From contig OY744607.1 in the NCBI GenBank assembly GCA_963556255.1, positions 2,330,335 through 2,394,334 on the forward strand: DNA of 64,000 nt, in the 5' to 3' direction. Positions 62,153-64,000 of this stretch are shown piece by piece. The notes under the pieces are model-generated. The model did no database searches and had not been told where the DNA came from. It saw nothing but the letters and a program-made list of their open reading frames with translations. Positions within the stretch are counted from its first letter, which is position 1. Each line of letters opens with the position of its first letter. The translations under genes and the position numbers were made by a program. The DNA comes from Allolobophora icterica (lineage: Eukaryota > Annelida > Clitellata > Crassiclitellata > Lumbricidae).

Positions 62153-62630
62153 TGTGAACTGAGTTTTGTGTACAGTTTTGCAGTGCGAGATATTTAGCGT
62201 ATATATTTAGTGCGCTTACTTTAGTTTCACGTGTATATGTATATATGATAGATGTATAACGTTTAGTCTTAGTGACACGCGCGGCCGGCCGATATCGGCA
62301 GCGGCGCGCTATATGTATATTATTAGAGTTCGCTTATGCGCACAGAAGACAGGTGTGTCAAGAGGCGCGAAGAATTATGCTGACTAGAGAAGTTTGAATT
62401 CGAGTGTGTTCGCTATAGTAGTGTGGCTAACTAGTTGAGTTGTAATCGAATTGAGTTCTGTCTGTTTGTTTCTTATTAAACTGAAAAGATATTACACTGT
62501 GTTGCTGATTAATTCAGGTTATACTTATACGTAGAATTAGTGTTCAAAAGGTGAACGTTAAATAGGCGTTAAGTACGAAGAGAACAAGGATTTAATCAGA
62601 AGGATTGTCAACGGAAGGATTGGGTTGACA
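62153..62630 (+). repeat. 3' LTR of the Gmr1-like element
   Basis: 478 bp with the same ends as the 5' LTR and two substitutions. It is followed directly by GTATG microsatellite. Confidence 0.97.
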
Positions 62631-62701
62631 GTATGTATGTATGTATGATATGTGTGTATATATGTATGCATGTATGTATGTATGCGTGTATGACATGTCT
62701 G

Positions 62702-62737
<36 letters not shown>

Positions 62738-62873
62738 TGTATGTATGTATGTATGTATGTATGTATGTGTGTATGTATGTATGTATGTATGTATGTATGT
62801 ATGTATGTATGATATGTGTGTATATATGTATGCATGTATGTATGTATGTATGTATGCGTGTATGACATGTCTG

Positions 62874-62908
<35 letters not shown>

Positions 62909-63010
62909 GTGTATGTATGTATGTATGTATGTATGTATGTATGTATGTATGTGTGTATGTATGTATGTATGTATGTATGTATGTGTGTATGTATGTGTGT
63001 ATTTATGTAT
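62631..63010 (+). repeat. (GTAT)n microsatellite, right flank of the LTR element
   Basis: GTAT units broken by a ~170-bp higher-order repeat (GATATGTGTGTATATATGTA and GTGTATGACATGTCTGTATA recur at 62649 and 62811). Confidence 0.95.
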
Positions 63011-63219
63011 ACTTTTATGTAATTATTTATGGCGGCATTTCATAGCGTATATTTGGAACCTAACAGAGGAGCTGGAGCATGTCTATAGGCTTCAGACAAC
63101 TCGGCTGCAGCGGTGCATTGCTCAATTGCTTAGTCAATCCGTTTTGTACGCACCAGACATGAGAAGTTAGGTCAATGTATTGAAGATGCCTGTTACAAAA
63201 TTATTTTTCTTAGCATTGG

Positions 63220-63660
63220 TTCGCATTATATTGTATTGCATAGTATTGCCTTGTATTGAATTAAATTGTATTGCACTGTATTGTATAGTATTGTATTGTT
63301 TGCAATGTCTTGCATTTTACTGTATTTCAGTGTATTGCACAGCATTGTATTGTACAGTAATGTATTGTATTGCATTGCATTGTATCGCATTGCATTGTCT
63401 TGTATTGCATTGCATTGTATAATAGTGTATTGTATTGCATTGTATTGTCTTGCATCGTATTGTATAGTAGTGTATTGTATTGTATTATATTACATTGTAT
63501 TGTATAGTACTGTATTGCATTGTATTGTCTTGCATCGTATTGTATAGTAGTGTATTGTATTGTATTATATTACATTGTATTGTATAGTATTGTATTGCAT
63601 TGTATTGCATTACATTGTAAATTGTGTTGCATTTTATTGTATAGTATTGTATTGTATTGA
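63220..63660 (+). repeat. (TATTG)n pentanucleotide array
   Basis: Degenerate TATTG/CATTG units with a duplicated ~90-bp segment (near 63450 and 63530). Confidence 0.92.
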
Positions 63661-64000
63661 GAGGATCTACCTCACTCTATAGTAAGCTCTCCTCTGCCTA
63701 CATCGATCCATATATCATCCGTCTGTCTGTTGCCCGATGTTCTCGCAATCCTCAAGGGGTTACTAATTGATATTCGGCCATCGCCCCAATTCTCCCACTC
63801 TGATTCACACGCACGCAATCTCACACATCACGTCCACTCTCACCACCGACGCCGTCTCTCACTCGCCCTCGACGCCTCTCAATCAATGCGACGATCGATC
63901 ACCGACAGTTGGAGATAATGGACTCGTTTGTTTTTCCTCTGCTTCCTGTATCAACCATTTGCAGAATCACTCATCCATATGGATACGCATGAACGACCAT
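63661..64000. other. Window end without recognised feature
   Basis: Mixed-composition sequence after the TATTG array; nothing recognised. Confidence 0.4.

Larger units (their letters stand above)
55680..62630 (+). mobile_element. Complete Gmr1-like Ty3/gypsy LTR retrotransposon
   Basis: A 6951-bp element with identical-length LTRs (478 bp, TG...CA ends), a primer site, one long gag-pol frame and a polypurine tract. The five bases on both sides read GTATG, compatible with a 5-bp target duplication, though both flanks are GTAT microsatellite so it is not independent proof. In the pol region integrase precedes reverse transcriptase and RNase H. That is the order of Ty1/copia, yet the protein motifs are Ty3/gypsy, which defines the Gmr1-like group first found in Atlantic cod and then in other deuterostomes. 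The two LTRs differ at only two sites (55860 and 55864 against the 3' copy) and the frame is open, so the insertion is young and possibly still competent. Confidence 0.95.

Overview
The window is animal nuclear DNA: spliced genes with canonical intron borders, tRNA-headed SINEs, non-LTR and LTR retrotransposons, many miniature hAT-type transposons and an extreme load of microsatellites. No rRNA, plasmid, phage or CRISPR feature is visible. The APP-family gene has no recognisable amyloid-beta segment, and the LTR element belongs to the Gmr1-like group, first described from deuterostomes. Together these suggest an invertebrate, perhaps a marine deuterostome; the species cannot be fixed from the sequence alone.

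Layout. About 4.0-29.4 kb, minus strand: ten phase-consistent coding exons of an APP (amyloid precursor protein) family gene. They encode the GFLD and copper-binding parts of E1, the E2 helical domain, an Asp-rich linker, a transmembrane helix and a cytoplasmic tail with NPTY. The signal-peptide exon was not found. Its introns hold a ~150-bp repeat with a TATA-like core in many copies (5.4-10.9 kb plus strand, 14.8-16.0 kb minus strand), a LINE fragment, a defective Tc1/mariner element, several hAT-type MITEs, SINEs and long simple repeats. About 37.1-42.1 kb, plus strand: a six-exon stathmin gene with three 47-residue helical repeats, lying head-to-head with the APP gene.

42.9-54.3 kb is a gene-poor mosaic of hAT-type MITEs (many with 8-bp target duplications), LINE 3' ends and microsatellites. 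55.68-62.63 kb is a complete and apparently young Gmr1-like Ty3/gypsy retrotransposon. It has 478-bp LTRs differing at two positions, a tRNA-Leu-like primer site, a polypurine tract, and one 1813-codon gag-pol frame in which integrase precedes reverse transcriptase. It sits in a GTAT microsatellite. The window ends in GTAT and TATTG repeats.

The two host genes have separate known roles: APP-family proteins are neuronal type I membrane proteins, and stathmins bind tubulin. Nothing in the sequence links them beyond adjacency. Exon borders were chosen by splice-site consensus, reading phase and family similarity; no transcript evidence was available.
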